This document shows, one piece after another, positions 36,654 through 45,884 of a stretch of 64,000 nucleotides of DNA. Made by a program: the position numbers and the translations under genes. The notes beneath the pieces are model-generated. The model saw only the letters and a program-made list of their open reading frames with translations, had not been told where the DNA came from and made no database searches. Origin of the DNA: Pandoraea sputorum. GTDB taxonomy: Bacteria > Pseudomonadota > Gammaproteobacteria > Burkholderiales > Burkholderiaceae. The stretch covers positions 3,968,001 through 4,032,000 of the forward strand of contig NZ_CP010431.2 in the NCBI RefSeq assembly GCF_000814845.2. Reading direction: 5' to 3'. Every line of letters begins with the position of its first letter. Position 1 is the first letter of the stretch.

Positions 36654-38939
36654 TTACTGCCGCACGCAATCCACGAAGTACTCGGGACGGCCGTCGACCT
36701 CCTCGACCACCAGACCGTGAATGTCGGTGTGGAAGCCGGGGAAGCGCTCGTTGAAGTCGCGCGCGAAACGCAGGTATTCGATGATCGCGGCGTTGAAGCG
36801 CTCGCCCGGGATCAACAGTGGAATGCCCGGCGGATACGGCGTGAGCAGCACGCTCGTGACACGGCCTTCGAGTTCGTCGATAGGCACCCGGTCGATCTGG
36901 CGGTGCGCCAGCTTCGAGAAGGCATCCGTCGGCTTCATCGCGGGCTGCATGTCCGAGAGGTACATCTCGGTCGTCACACGCGCCACGTCGTTCGCCTTGT
37001 ACACGCTGTGGATCTGATCGCACAGATCACGCAGACCGATGCGCTCGTAGCGCGGGAACTGCGCCACGAACTCCGGCAACACACGCCACAGCGGACGGTT
37101 GTGATCGTAGTCGTCCTTGAACTGCTGCAACTCGGTCAGCATCGAGTTCCAGCGGCCCTTGGTGATACCGATCGTGAACATGATGAAGAACGAGTACAGG
37201 CCGGTCTTCTCCACGATGATGCCGTGCTCGGCCAGATACTTCGTCACGATGGCGGCCGGAATGCCGCTCTCGCCGAACTCGCCGCCCACGTCCAACCCCG
37301 GCGTGATGATCGTCGCCTTGATCGGGTCGAGCATGTTGAAACCGTCGGCCAGATCGCCGAAGCCGTGCCAGCGGTCGTTCGCCCGCAGCACCCAGTCCTC
37401 GCGCTGGATCGGGCCCTCGTCGCCCAGATTCTCAGGGCCCCAGACCGAGAACCACCACGAATCGCCGTACTCCAGGTCCACCTTGCGCATGGCGCGGCGG
37501 AAATCGAGCGCTTCGACAATCGACTCCTCGACCAGCGCCGTGCCGCCCGGCGGCTCCATCATGGCAGCAGCCACGTCGCACGACGCGATGATCGCGTATT
37601 GCGGCGAGGTCGACGTGTGCATCAGATACGCTTCGTTGAATCGATACGTATCGAACGTGCGCGCTTCCGAATCCTGCACCACGATCTGCGACGCCTGCGA
37701 AATCCCCGCCAGCAGCTTGTGCGTGGAGTGCGTGGCGTAGATGGTCGCCTCCGACGAGCGCGGCCGGCCTTCACCGATGGCGTGCATGTCGCGGTAGAAC
37801 TCATGGAACGCCGCATGCGGCAGCCAGGCTTCGTCGAAGTGCAGCGTGTCGATGTTGTTGCCCAGCACGTCCTTGATCATTTCGACGTTGTAGATCACAC
37901 CGTCGTACGTGCTTTGCGTGATCGTCAGAATGCGCGGCTTGGCGTTCGGGTCTCGCTCCAGCACTTCGCGGGCGAACGGATTGGCTTCGATCTTGGCGCG
38001 AATGACGTCCGGCTCGAATTCCGACTTCGGGATCGGGCCGATGATGCCGAGGTGGTTCCGCGTAGGCGTGAGGAACACCGGCACGGCCCCCGTCATGGTG
38101 ATCGCGTGCAGGATCGACTTGTGGCAGTTGCGGTCGACCACGACGATGTCGCCCGGCGCCACCGTGGCGTGCCAGACGATCTTGTTCGACGTCGACGTAC
38201 CGTTCGTCACGAAGAAGAGGTGATCGGCGTTGAAGATGCGCGCAGCATTGCGCTCGGACGCCCCGACCGGACCGTTGTGGTCGAGCAACTGGCCGAGTTC
38301 TTCCACGGCGTTGCAGACGTCGGCGCGCAGCATGTTCTCGCCGAAAAACTGGTGGAACATCTGACCGACCGGGCTCTTCAGGAACGCCACGCCGCCCGAG
38401 TGTCCCGGGCAGTGCCACGAGTACGAACCATCGGCCGCGTAGTGCGTGAGCGAGCGGAAGAACGGCGGCGGCAGCGAGTCGAGGTACGACTTCGCTTCAC
38501 GGATGATGTGACGCGCCACAAACTCCGGCGTGTCTTCGAACATGTGAATGAAGCCGTGCAGCTCGCGCAGGATGTCGTTCGGAATGTGACGCGACGTGCG
38601 CGTCTCGCCGTACAGGAAAATCGGAATGACTGGATTGCGACGGCGCACTTCCTGCACGAAGGCACGCAGGTTGATGATGGCCAGCGCGAGTTCGCCTTCG
38701 CCTTCACCGCCCGCTTCGCTGGAGAACGTGCCGAACTCGTCGTCGTCGATGGACAGGATGAAGCTCGACGCGCGGCTCGCTTGCTGCGCAAACGAGGTCA
38801 GGTCGCCGTAGCTGGTGAGGCCGTTGACCTCCATGCCCTCGGCTTCGATAGCCTCCGCCAAAGAGCGAATCCCGGACCCGGAGATGTTTTCGGAGCGGAA
38901 GTCCTCGTCGATGATGACGATCGGAAAACGGAATTTCAT
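36654..38939 (-). CDS. Orn/Lys/Arg decarboxylase (PLP-dependent)
   Basis: This 761-residue cytoplasmic enzyme removes the carboxyl group of a basic amino acid and consumes a proton, giving a polyamine or agmatine. It has the N-terminal receiver-like wing (FPIVIIDEDFRSENISG), the PLP-binding lysine in THSTHKLLAGISQ and family segments WHCPGHSGGVAFLKS, FVTNGTSTSNKIVWH and LHFDEAWLPHAAFHEFY, and the C-terminal OKR domain. Sequence alone does not separate arginine, lysine and ornithine activity. The ATG at 38939 begins MKFRFPIVIID and is preceded by GAAGGA. It lies about 105 bases downstream of dcd on the same strand, an adjacency common in Burkholderia. Confidence 0.93.
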   Translation of the reverse strand: MKFRFPIVIIDEDFRSENISGSGIRSLAEAIEAEGMEVNGLTSYGDLTSFAQQASRASSFILSIDDDEFGTFSSEAGGEGEGELALAIINLRAFVQEVRRRNPVIPIFLYGETRTSRHIPNDILRELHGFIHMFEDTPEFVARHIIREAKSYLDSLPPPFFRSLTHYAADGSYSWHCPGHSGGVAFLKSPVGQMFHQFFGENMLRADVCNAVEELGQLLDHNGPVGASERNAARIFNADHLFFVTNGTSTSNKIVWHATVAPGDIVVVDRNCHKSILHAITMTGAVPVFLTPTRNHLGIIGPIPKSEFEPDVIRAKIEANPFAREVLERDPNAKPRILTITQSTYDGVIYNVEMIKDVLGNNIDTLHFDEAWLPHAAFHEFYRDMHAIGEGRPRSSEATIYATHSTHKLLAGISQASQIVVQDSEARTFDTYRFNEAYLMHTSTSPQYAIIASCDVAAAMMEPPGGTALVEESIVEALDFRRAMRKVDLEYGDSWWFSVWGPENLGDEGPIQREDWVLRANDRWHGFGDLADGFNMLDPIKATIITPGLDVGGEFGESGIPAAIVTKYLAEHGIIVEKTGLYSFFIMFTIGITKGRWNSMLTELQQFKDDYDHNRPLWRVLPEFVAQFPRYERIGLRDLCDQIHSVYKANDVARVTTEMYLSDMQPAMKPTDAFSKLAHRQIDRVPIDELEGRVTSVLLTPYPPGIPLLIPGERFNAAIIEYLRFARDFNERFPGFHTDIHGLVVEEVDGRPEYFVDCVRQ

Positions 38940-39046
38940 TGGCGTTCCTTCGACAAAAGAACGAGCCACGGTCCGACATGCCCGTGGCTCTGGGGCATTG
39001 CGATGTATGGGGTGCTCACCGGCGGGCGAGTCGCTAGCCTAGCAGG

Positions 39047-39616
39047 CTAGGTTTTCGGCAGCGTGACACCACGCTGTCCCTGATACTTACCGCCGCGATC
39101 CTTATACGACGTCTCACAGACTTCGTCGGATTCGAAGAACAGCACCTGAGCCACGCCTTCGTTGGCGTAGATCTTGGCCGGCAGCGGCGTCGTGTTCGAG
39201 AATTCCAGGGTCACGTAGCCCTCCCATTCGGGTTCGAACGGCGTTACGTTCACGATGATGCCGCAGCGGGCATACGTCGACTTGCCCAGACACACGGTCA
39301 GTACGCTGCGCGGGATGCGGAAGTACTCGACGGTGCGCGCGAGCGCGAACGAGTTCGGCGGAATGATGCAGACATCGCTCTCGACGTCGACAAAGGACTT
39401 CTCGTCGAAGTTCTTCGGATCGACGATCGTCGAGTTGATGTTCGTGAAGACCTTGAATTCAGGCGCACAGCGAATGTCGTAGCCGTAGCTCGACGTGCCG
39501 TAGCTGACGATCTTTTGCCCGTCCTGGGAATACCGGATCTGCGACGGCTCGAAGGGCTCGATCATGCCGTGCTCCTCGGCCATACGACGGATCCATTTGT
39601 CGGACTTGATGCTCAT
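39047..39616 (-). CDS. dcd: dCTP deaminase
   Basis: Dcd deaminates dCTP to dUTP, the main route to dTTP in many proteobacteria. The 189-residue protein shows [38 protein letters not shown], the region [11 protein letters not shown] with the phosphate-binding Lys/Ser/Arg and the catalytic glutamate in [14 protein letters not shown]. The C-terminus [15 protein letters not shown] is the ordered lid. Length is standard. The gene is upstream of the decarboxylase in the same orientation. Confidence 0.97.
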   Translation of the reverse strand: MSIKSDKWIRRMAEEHGMIEPFEPSQIRYSQDGQKIVSYGTSSYGYDIRCAPEFKVFTNINSTIVDPKNFDEKSFVDVESDVCIIPPNSFALARTVEYFRIPRSVLTVCLGKSTYARCGIIVNVTPFEPEWEGYVTLEFSNTTPLPAKIYANEGVAQVLFFESDEVCETSYKDRGGKYQGQRGVTLPKT

Positions 39617-39705
39617 GTGTGGGCCTGAATTGGGGTAGTACGTAAAAAGTGGGCATATTTTACGCGAATGTTGCGGTGCGGTGATGTTTTCACTCGCGGC
39701 GCCCC

Positions 39706-39729
39706 GTGCCGGGCCTTCCAGCCCGGCAC
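39706..39729 (-). terminator. Hairpin downstream of apbC
   Basis: GTGCCGGGC at 39706-39714 pairs with GCCCGGCAC at 39721-39729 around a 6-base loop. On the minus strand it follows the apbC stop by about 50 bases. No T run follows, so the terminator role is tentative. Confidence 0.4.
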
Positions 39730-39780
39730 GACGGGCTTTGTGAGGTGCCTACCCCTCCTTCATACCGTTCTCGTGCGTTC

Positions 39781-40863
39781 TTACGTGTTCTGCACGACGA
39801 TCGACGGGAATTTGCTCGTCATGTCCTTCTGGCGCGCCGCAATCTTCACCGCGACCTTGCGGGCGATAGCCTTGTACAGCTCGGCCACACGTCCGTCCGG
39901 GTCGCCCACCACGCTCGGCATACCTGCGTCTGCGTGCACACGGATGCTCATCTCCAGCGGCAGCTTGCCCAGCAGATCGACGTCGAAATCATGGCTCATG
40001 CGCTCGCCACCGCCCACGCCGAAGATCGGCTCCTCGTGGCCGCAGTTCGAGCAGATGTGCAGGCTCATGTTCTCGATCAGCCCCAGAATCGGCACGCCGA
40101 CCTTCTCGAACATCTTGAGACCCTTGCGTGCGTCGAGCAGCGCCAGATCCTGCGGCGTGGTCACGATCACCGCGCCCGTGACCGGCACCTTCTGCGCGAG
40201 CGTAAGCTGAATGTCGCCGGTGCCCGGCGGCATATCGACGATCAGATAGTCGAGGTCGTGCCAGTTGGTCTGATTAAGCAGTTGTTCGAGCGCCTGCGTG
40301 ACCATCGGGCCGCGCCAAACCATGGGATTGTCCGGTTCGATCAGGAAACCGATGGAACTCGCCTGCAGGCCGTGACCGTTCATCGGTTCGAGGGTCTTGC
40401 CGTCCTTCGATTCCGGCTTGCCGTGAATGCCCAGCAGGGTCGGCAGCGACGGGCCGTAGATGTCTGCATCGAGAATGCCGACATTCGCGCCTTCGGCCGC
40501 CAGCGCGAGCGCAAGGTTCACAGCCGTGGTGCTCTTGCCCACGCCGCCCTTGCCCGAAGCCACGGCCACGATGTTCTTGACATTGGGAAGAAGCTTCACC
40601 CCGCGTTGTACGGTGTGCGCTACGATCTTTTGGCCGATTTCGACGGCCACGCGCTCGACCCCGGGCAGCTTGCCGACGGCCTCGGTGATGCGCGTGCGCA
40701 TGGCTTCGAACTGGCTTTTGGCGGGATAACCGAACTCGATCTGAATGCCGACGTGGCCGTGCTCGGCGGCGACTTGCTTCACATACTTTCCGGCGATCAG
40801 GTCCAGGCCGGTATCCGGGTCGACGATACCACGCAGCACTTCATTGATTTGGGCGACTTCCAT
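39781..40863 (-). CDS. apbC: Iron-sulfur cluster carrier protein ApbC (Mrp family)
   Basis: This P-loop ATPase binds and transfers [4Fe-4S] clusters to apo-enzymes. The 360-residue protein has an N-terminal MIP18/DUF59 domain (residues 1-80). A deviant Walker A GKGGVGKSTT follows at about 104-112, then LDADIYGPSLPTLLG, DMPPGTGDIQLTL, and the cluster-binding CSNCG near residue 272. It is divergent from an OmpA-type lipoprotein gene and lies close to metG, the classic mrp/metG neighbourhood of proteobacteria. Confidence 0.95.
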   Translation of the reverse strand: MEVAQINEVLRGIVDPDTGLDLIAGKYVKQVAAEHGHVGIQIEFGYPAKSQFEAMRTRITEAVGKLPGVERVAVEIGQKIVAHTVQRGVKLLPNVKNIVAVASGKGGVGKSTTAVNLALALAAEGANVGILDADIYGPSLPTLLGIHGKPESKDGKTLEPMNGHGLQASSIGFLIEPDNPMVWRGPMVTQALEQLLNQTNWHDLDYLIVDMPPGTGDIQLTLAQKVPVTGAVIVTTPQDLALLDARKGLKMFEKVGVPILGLIENMSLHICSNCGHEEPIFGVGGGERMSHDFDVDLLGKLPLEMSIRVHADAGMPSVVGDPDGRVAELYKAIARKVAVKIAARQKDMTSKFPSIVVQNT

Positions 40864-41137
40864 ATGGGTCTCTCGCTCTGTCGGGGCGCACCGGGACAGC
40901 CCGGCGTAGCGCTAACAACTTGTAACAACCGTGGCGCACGCTCTCGACTAGCATTCGAGGCGCGCGTGTTATGGGGAACCAGCCGTCGCGGCAAGATGTC
41001 CTTGCCTGCGGTTGAAGCTCAGCGCTATTGTAAAAGACGTCGCGCCGTCAGGCTCAAAACCCCTGCGGCGCGCGCGTGCTTCAACGAAGTGCTTACGCGT
41101 GTTTCATCACAGCTAGCTAATCGATAAGGAGCCTCAA

Positions 41138-41794
41138 ATGAACAAGAACACTCTGCGCGTTTCCGCGCTCGTCCTGGTCTCGGCCGCTATGCTGGCCGGA
41201 TGCCAGACGCAGCAAGGCACCAACACTGCCGTAGGCACCGGTGTCGGCGCAGCGGTCGGGGCGGGGCTGGGCAACCTCATCGGCGGCAACACCACCGGCA
41301 CCCTGATCGGCGCGGCGGTCGGCGCAGCCGCGGGCGGTGCCACGGGGTACAACTGGCAGTCCATCAAGAACACGCTGGGCGGTCACACGGCCGGCACCGG
41401 CACTCAGATCTCCGAGCGTCCGGACGGTCAGCTCCAGGTCAACGTACCGAGCGACGTGACGTTCGACACGAACCAGTACGCCATCAAGCCGAACTTCGCC
41501 GCCGTGCTCACCGATCTGGCGAACTCGCTTAACCAGAATCCGGGCATTACGGCCCGTGTGATCGGCCACACCGACAGCACCGGTGGTGATCGCATCAACA
41601 TCCCCCTCTCGCAAAATCGTGCCAATGCGGTCATTCAGTATCTGACCTCGCGCGGCGTCGATGCCCGCCGTCTGCAAGGTGTAGGCGTGGGCTCCAGCCA
41701 GCCCGTCGCCTCGGACGCCACGGCAGAAGGCCGCGCACAGAACCGTCGCGTGGAAATTCTCCTGCAGGCGCCGCAGCAGCAAGCGCCGCGCTAA
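41138..41794 (+). CDS. OmpA-family outer-membrane lipoprotein (YiaD-like)
   Basis: The 218-residue lipoprotein has a signal peptide with lipobox LAGC (cysteine at residue 24). A glycine-zipper region follows (TGVGAAVGAGLGNLIGGNTTG), predicted to insert in the membrane, and then a C-terminal OmpA peptidoglycan-binding domain with HTDSTGGDRINIPLSQNRANAVI and GRAQNRRVEILL. It probably tethers the outer membrane to peptidoglycan. The ATG at 41138 follows ATAAGGAG. It is divergent from apbC and followed by a 390-base gap before metG. Confidence 0.92.
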   Translation: MNKNTLRVSALVLVSAAMLAGCQTQQGTNTAVGTGVGAAVGAGLGNLIGGNTTGTLIGAAVGAAAGGATGYNWQSIKNTLGGHTAGTGTQISERPDGQLQVNVPSDVTFDTNQYAIKPNFAAVLTDLANSLNQNPGITARVIGHTDSTGGDRINIPLSQNRANAVIQYLTSRGVDARRLQGVGVGSSQPVASDATAEGRAQNRRVEILLQAPQQQAPR

Positions 41795-41842
41795 GCGGCT
41801 CGCCGCGCCCGATCGGACTGACATTCGTTCAGTCCGTCCAAA

Positions 41843-41868
41843 CGCATGCCCGGTCCGCCGGGCATGCG
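41843..41868 (+). terminator. Hairpin after the OmpA-type lipoprotein gene
   Basis: An 11-base-pair stem (CGCATGCCCGG at 41843-41853 with its complement at 41858-41868) encloses a 4-base loop. It has no T tract. It is about 50 bases beyond the stop codon and is probably a terminator or mRNA 3' stabiliser. Confidence 0.5.
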
Positions 41869-42071
41869 CGCTTCTGAGCTTCTGCATTTCTGCGCTTCGG
41901 CCGAGCTGTATGTTGCGACGCAGCATCGAAAGTCGGCACATCGGTTGAACTAATCCCCTACCCCGTCGCTCAGACCCTTCGGAAGTGCCTACCGTGGGCG
42001 CTTTCATCTCCTCTTTGTTATTGACGTTACGTGTGCCTAGTTATGCCGGAACCTCGTTCCGGCTTTTTTTT
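41869..42071 (+). ncRNA. Candidate small RNA or leader ending at a strong terminator before metG
   Basis: Between the lipoprotein hairpin and metG there are about 200 bases without a coding frame that I can support. They end in an excellent rho-independent terminator: GCCGGAAC at 42045-42052, complement at 42056-42063, then eight T residues. Because the lipoprotein mRNA already has a hairpin at 41843-41868, this second terminator may belong to a separate short transcript. A possible internal hairpin, AAGTGCC with GGCGCTT, lies just upstream. It matches no RNA family I know. Confidence 0.3.
42045..42071 (+). terminator. Rho-independent terminator upstream of metG
   Basis: An 8-base-pair perfect stem GCCGGAAC/GTTCCGGC with a 3-base loop is followed directly by eight T residues, about 115 bases before the metG start. 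A TAGAAT hexamer at 42140-42145 may be the -10 box of the metG promoter after it. Confidence 0.85.
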
Positions 42072-42185
42072 GGCCGCGCGCTTTTCCACGACACACCCCT
42101 GCCCGGACGTCCGTTTGGGCGCGGGCGGCGCCCGCCTGCTAGAATCGTCCTTTCCCGCAACCCTCAACCCACATAGTCAAACCAC

Positions 42186-44291
42186 ATGTCCCGCCGCATT
42201 CTTGTCACATCCGCACTGCCGTACGCCAATGGCCAGATTCACATCGGCCACCTGGTGGAATACATCCAGACCGATATCTGGGTACGGTTCATGCGAATGC
42301 AGGGCCATGAGGTCTACTACGTTGGCGCGGACGATACGCACGGCACGCCGGTCATGCTGCGCGCCGAGAAGGAAGGCCTCACGCCCAAGCAACTGATCGA
42401 GCGCGTGTGGACGGAACATAAGCGCGACTTCGACAGCTTCAACATTTCGTTCGACAACTACTATTCGACGGACTCTGAAGAGAACCGCGAATTGTCCGAA
42501 AACGTCTATCTCGCCCTGAAGGAACAGGGCCTGATCGAGGCGCGCGACATCGAACAGGCCTACGACCCGGTCAAGGAGATGTTCCTGCCGGACCGCTTCA
42601 TCAAGGGCGAATGCCCGAAGTGCGGCGCGAAAGATCAGTACGGCGATTCGTGCGAAGTCTGTGGCTCGACCTACGCACCGACCGACCTGCTCAATCCGTA
42701 CTCGGTCGTCTCGGGCGCCACGCCGATTCGCAAGACATCGACGCACTACTTCTTCAAGCTCTCGGACAAGCGCTGCGAGCAGTTCCTGCGCCAGTGGGTG
42801 TCGGGCCTCGCCCAGCCCGAAGCCGCGAACAAGATGAAAGAGTGGCTCGGTGAAGATGGCGAGTCGACGCTCGCCGACTGGGACATCTCGCGCGATGCGC
42901 CCTACTTTGGCTTCGAGATTCCGGGCGCGCCGGGCAAGTATTTCTACGTGTGGCTCGACGCACCGGTCGGCTATTACGCCAGCTTCAAGAACCTGTGCGC
43001 CAAGCGCGGTCTGAACTTCGACGAGTGGGTCAAGCCCGGTTCCACGACCGAGCAGTACCACTTCATCGGCAAGGACATCATGTACTTCCACACGCTGTTC
43101 TGGCCGGCGATGCTCGAATTCTCGGGCCATCGCACGCCGACCAACGTGTATGCCCACGGCTTCCTGACCGTGGACGGCCAGAAGATGTCGAAGTCGCGCG
43201 GCACGTTCATCACGGCCCAGAGCTTCATCGATACGGGGCTGAATCCGGAATGGCTGCGCTATTACATCGGCGCCAAGCTCGGCAACACGATGGAAGACCT
43301 CGACCTGAACCTCGATGACTTCATCGCCCGGGTGAACAGCGATCTGGTCGGCAAGTACGTGAACATCGCCAGCCGTGCCGCCGGCTTCCTGATCAAGCGT
43401 TTCGACGGCCGCGTCTCGGCGCACGCCATGAACGCACCGCTGCTCGCGCAGGTGCGCGCCGCCGCCCCGCAGATCGCCACGTATTACGAAGGTCGCGAGT
43501 TCGGCAAGGCGCTGCGTCTGGTGATGGAACAGGCCGACGCGATCAACGGTTACGTCGATACCGTCAAGCCGTGGGATCTGGCGAAGGATCCGGCGCAGGC
43601 CGCGGCGCTTCACGAGGCGTGCTCGGTGTGTCTGGAAGCCTTCCGCTTGCTGACGCTGTACCTCAAGCCGGTGCTGCCGACTACATCGCAGGCGGTGGAG
43701 CAGTTCCTGAACATCGCCCCGCAGACGTGGCAGGACGTGAACCGTCCGCTCACCGCCGATGCCGCCATCAATGCGTACAAGCATCTGATGACGCGCGTCG
43801 AAGGCAAGCAGGTCGAAGCGCTGCTCGCCGCCAACCGCGACTCGCTGCAAGCGACGGCTCCAGTAGCCGACGCCGCAGCGGCGAAGGGGAAGGACAAGGC
43901 AGCCAAGGCAGAGAAAGCTGAGAAAGCGACCGAGAAGGCCGACGACGGCATCATCACCATCGACGACTTCGCCAAGATCGATCTGCGTATTGCGCGCATC
44001 GTCGATTGCAAGGCGGTAGACGGTTCGGACAAGCTGCTGCAACTCACGCTCGACGTGGGCGAAGCGCAAACGCGCAACGTCTTCTCCGGCATCAAGTCGG
44101 CGTATCCGCAACCGGAAGTGCTCGTGGGCAAGCTCACGGTGATGGTCGCGAATCTCGCACCGCGCAAGATGAAGTTCGGTCTGTCGGAGGGCATGGTGCT
44201 TGCCGCTTCGGCCGCCGACGAGAAGGCAGAACCGGGCATCTACATTCTTGAGCCGCACAACGGCGCGAAACCCGGCATGCGTGTGAAGTAA
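42186..44291 (+). CDS. metG: Methionyl-tRNA synthetase
   Basis: MetG charges tRNA-Met and initiator tRNA. The 701-residue protein is a class I synthetase with the HIGH motif ([10 protein letters not shown] near residue 18) and a zinc knuckle [18 protein letters not shown]. The anticodon-binding helical domain follows KMSKS ([11 protein letters not shown] near residue 335). A Lys/Ala/Glu-rich linker ([20 protein letters not shown]) precedes the C-terminal EMAP-like tRNA-binding domain, which starts at [16 protein letters not shown] and mediates dimerisation. Full length, as in E. coli (677 residues). A bidirectional terminator follows. Confidence 0.98.
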   Translation: MSRRILVTSALPYANGQIHIGHLVEYIQTDIWVRFMRMQGHEVYYVGADDTHGTPVMLRAEKEGLTPKQLIERVWTEHKRDFDSFNISFDNYYSTDSEENRELSENVYLALKEQGLIEARDIEQAYDPVKEMFLPDRFIKGECPKCGAKDQYGDSCEVCGSTYAPTDLLNPYSVVSGATPIRKTSTHYFFKLSDKRCEQFLRQWVSGLAQPEAANKMKEWLGEDGESTLADWDISRDAPYFGFEIPGAPGKYFYVWLDAPVGYYASFKNLCAKRGLNFDEWVKPGSTTEQYHFIGKDIMYFHTLFWPAMLEFSGHRTPTNVYAHGFLTVDGQKMSKSRGTFITAQSFIDTGLNPEWLRYYIGAKLGNTMEDLDLNLDDFIARVNSDLVGKYVNIASRAAGFLIKRFDGRVSAHAMNAPLLAQVRAAAPQIATYYEGREFGKALRLVMEQADAINGYVDTVKPWDLAKDPAQAAALHEACSVCLEAFRLLTLYLKPVLPTTSQAVEQFLNIAPQTWQDVNRPLTADAAINAYKHLMTRVEGKQVEALLAANRDSLQATAPVADAAAAKGKDKAAKAEKAEKATEKADDGIITIDDFAKIDLRIARIVDCKAVDGSDKLLQLTLDVGEAQTRNVFSGIKSAYPQPEVLVGKLTVMVANLAPRKMKFGLSEGMVLAASAADEKAEPGIYILEPHNGAKPGMRVK

Positions 44292-44311
44292 AACGCGTAG
44301 TCCCGAAAGCG

Positions 44312-44356
44312 AAACACCCCGAGCGCCGGCGATCCGGCCTCGGGGTGTTTTGTTTT
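44312..44356. terminator. Bidirectional terminator between metG and the Lrp-type gene
   Basis: AAACACCCCGAG at 44312-44323 pairs with CTCGGGGTGTTT at 44339-44350, enclosing a second small hairpin GCCGG/CCGGC, and is followed by TGTTTTTG. It serves both convergent genes. Confidence 0.85.
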
Positions 44357-44375
44357 TGAACGTCGGCGGACTTGC

Positions 44376-44867
44376 TTACCGCAAGTGGTCCACCGGCAAC
44401 GCGGTGGTGAACTTCACCGTTTCCATCGAAAAGCTGGCGCTGATGTCCTGAAGATCGGCCACGCGGATGAGCTTTTTGTAGAAACGGTCGTAGGCCGCAA
44501 TGTCGGGCAAATAGACCTTGAGCAGATAGTCGATTTCGCCCGCCATGCGATGAATTTCGACGATTTCGGGCAATTCCCGCGCCCCCGCGACGAAACGGAC
44601 CATCCAGTCCTCACTGTGCGTTGCCGCCTTGATGAAGACGAACGCTGTAACGCGCAGGTCGAGTTGCTGCGGATCGCACAGCGTCACCTGTCCGGTGATC
44701 ACGCCGCTTTCGCGCAGACGCTGCACGCGCCGCCAGCAAGGCGTAGGCGACAGATGCACCGCTTCGGCCAGTTCACCAAGTGAGCGCGAGGCATCGGATT
44801 GCAGATTTTCAAGAATTGCGAGATCGGTTTTGTCCACGATGGCCGCCTGGGAGGAAAATTTTTCCAA
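44376..44867 (-). CDS. Lrp/AsnC family transcriptional regulator
   Basis: The 163-residue protein has an N-terminal helix-turn-helix (DKTDLAILENLQSDASRSLGELAEAVHLSPTPCWRRV covers it) and a C-terminal RAM/AsnC effector domain, with the ligand loop HRMAGEIDYLLKVYLPDI. Such proteins respond to amino acids. The likely start is TTG at 44867, preceded by GGAG at a good distance; a GTG at 44837 would give a 153-residue form. An inverted repeat TTCCAAATC/GATTTGGAA overlaps the start region and suggests autoregulation. The divergent neighbour is a small DUF6356 gene. Confidence 0.9.
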   Translation of the reverse strand: MEKFSSQAAIVDKTDLAILENLQSDASRSLGELAEAVHLSPTPCWRRVQRLRESGVITGQVTLCDPQQLDLRVTAFVFIKAATHSEDWMVRFVAGARELPEIVEIHRMAGEIDYLLKVYLPDIAAYDRFYKKLIRVADLQDISASFSMETVKFTTALPVDHLR

Positions 44868-44897
44868 ATCCTACTCCATTCGAGGGAAGATTTGGAA
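44862..44897. promoter_or_regulatory. Inverted repeat in the Lrp-type / DUF6356 divergent region
   Basis: TTCCAAATC at 44862-44870 and GATTTGGAA at 44889-44897 are exact inverted repeats with an 18-base spacer. The left arm covers the proposed TTG start of the Lrp-type gene. Placement suggests an autoregulatory site that would also affect the divergent small gene. Confidence 0.4.
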
Positions 44898-44954
44898 GCC
44901 TTTACCTGGCAACGGCAAGTAGACTTCAGAAACATTCCGAAAACAACGCTCGCC

Positions 44955-45197
44955 ATGAAAATCTTCACTCAACATCCTGCTTCAGTCGGCGAAAACTATC
45001 TCCAGCATCTGGGGACGTCGCTGTCGTTCGCCCTGCCCCTGCTCGGCGCATGCCTTGCGTGTCTCGTCCATGCGGTGCTGCCGTTCATGTTCGAGAAGAC
45101 CGGTAGCCGGATCATCACGCGGCTGCACGACCGGATGGTGACGCATCGCGATCGCCGCGCGGGTCGTCAGACGCAATCGCCGCACGCCGCGCAGTAA
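44955..45197 (+). CDS. DUF6356 family small membrane protein
   Basis: This 80-residue protein begins MKIFTQHPASVGENYLQHLG and has one or two hydrophobic helices (SFALPLLGACLACLVHAVLP) and a basic tail (RLHDRMVTHRDRRAGR). The pattern of an N-terminal T-x-HPASVGExYxxH, a membrane helix and a C-terminal arginine-rich end matches the uncharacterised DUF6356 family of proteobacteria. It is predicted to sit in the inner membrane. Function is unknown. It is divergent from an Lrp-type regulator. Confidence 0.75.
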   Translation: MKIFTQHPASVGENYLQHLGTSLSFALPLLGACLACLVHAVLPFMFEKTGSRIITRLHDRMVTHRDRRAGRQTQSPHAAQ

Positions 45198-45207
45198 CGC
45201 TGAACCG

Positions 45208-45819
45208 TCACGGCCGCTCCGACGCCGGGTCCGGCGAGCGCGACGTCACCGTGACGCGGCCATCCGGGCCGAAATGGGCGTTGAACATGCCCGGCGTGTT
45301 CACGCCGTCCTCAAGCCAGCGCCAACTCCACACCGTCTCCTTCTTCAGACGATATTCCGCGACGGTGGTCGGCTTGCCGAGCAGGCGCCGCACGTCGTCC
45401 TGCGACATGCCCGGCTGCACCTGCTGGAAGTTCTCCGCCGAGAGCGCCTGCGTCACGCTGCGCAGCTTGCCATCGGCGGCGATGTCGACCATATAGGTCC
45501 GCAACCCTCCCGGTGAACGCGGATATTCGAGACGGCGCGAACCATCGTCGTTCTCCCACACGATCTCGGGCTTGCCCATCTGATCGCGGACCTGCGCCTC
45601 GGTCGTGACGCCCGGTTTGAGGTCGCGCAGCATCAGATCGTCCGGCTTGACCGCGTTGAATGTGTCCCGCGCCTTTTCACGCACCTTGTCGATTTGCTGC
45701 TGATCGCAGCCGAACAGTCCCAACAGACTCGCAAGCAATCCCATAGCGACTCCCCAACGAAGGCCCCGGCGCACACCTGATTCGCGCGCCTCAAGTTCGA
45801 AATCGAGCGACGTTTTCAT
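45208..45819 (-). CDS. BamE/SmpA-like outer-membrane lipoprotein with two repeats
   Basis: The 203-residue protein has a long charged head, a hydrophobic signal segment (GVAMGLLASLLGLFGC) with a lipobox cysteine near residue 38, and two SmpA/OmlA-like halves. Each carries the family motif: KPGVTTEAQVRDQMGKPE and QPGMSQDDVRRLLGKPT. BamE-like proteins support the BAM machine or related envelope processes. A strong GGAGGG ribosome site precedes the ATG at 45819. It lies 65 bases downstream of tamB on the same strand, so a shared envelope-assembly role is plausible. It is not the main bamE, which is usually shorter. Confidence 0.78.
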   Translation of the reverse strand: MKTSLDFELEARESGVRRGLRWGVAMGLLASLLGLFGCDQQQIDKVREKARDTFNAVKPDDLMLRDLKPGVTTEAQVRDQMGKPEIVWENDDGSRRLEYPRSPGGLRTYMVDIAADGKLRSVTQALSAENFQQVQPGMSQDDVRRLLGKPTTVAEYRLKKETVWSWRWLEDGVNTPGMFNAHFGPDGRVTVTSRSPDPASERP

Positions 45820-45884
45820 CGTTACCCTCCTTGTCTCTGTTGTCGGCCGTGCGCCCGCATCACCGGCGCTGCGACGTCACTGCA

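Noticed and set aside
36618..39050. 810-codon open frame on the plus strand opposite the decarboxylase gene
   Set aside because: It runs through the decarboxylase's own upstream region, contains only Arg/Val/Asp-rich shadow sequence and is antisense to a full PLP enzyme.
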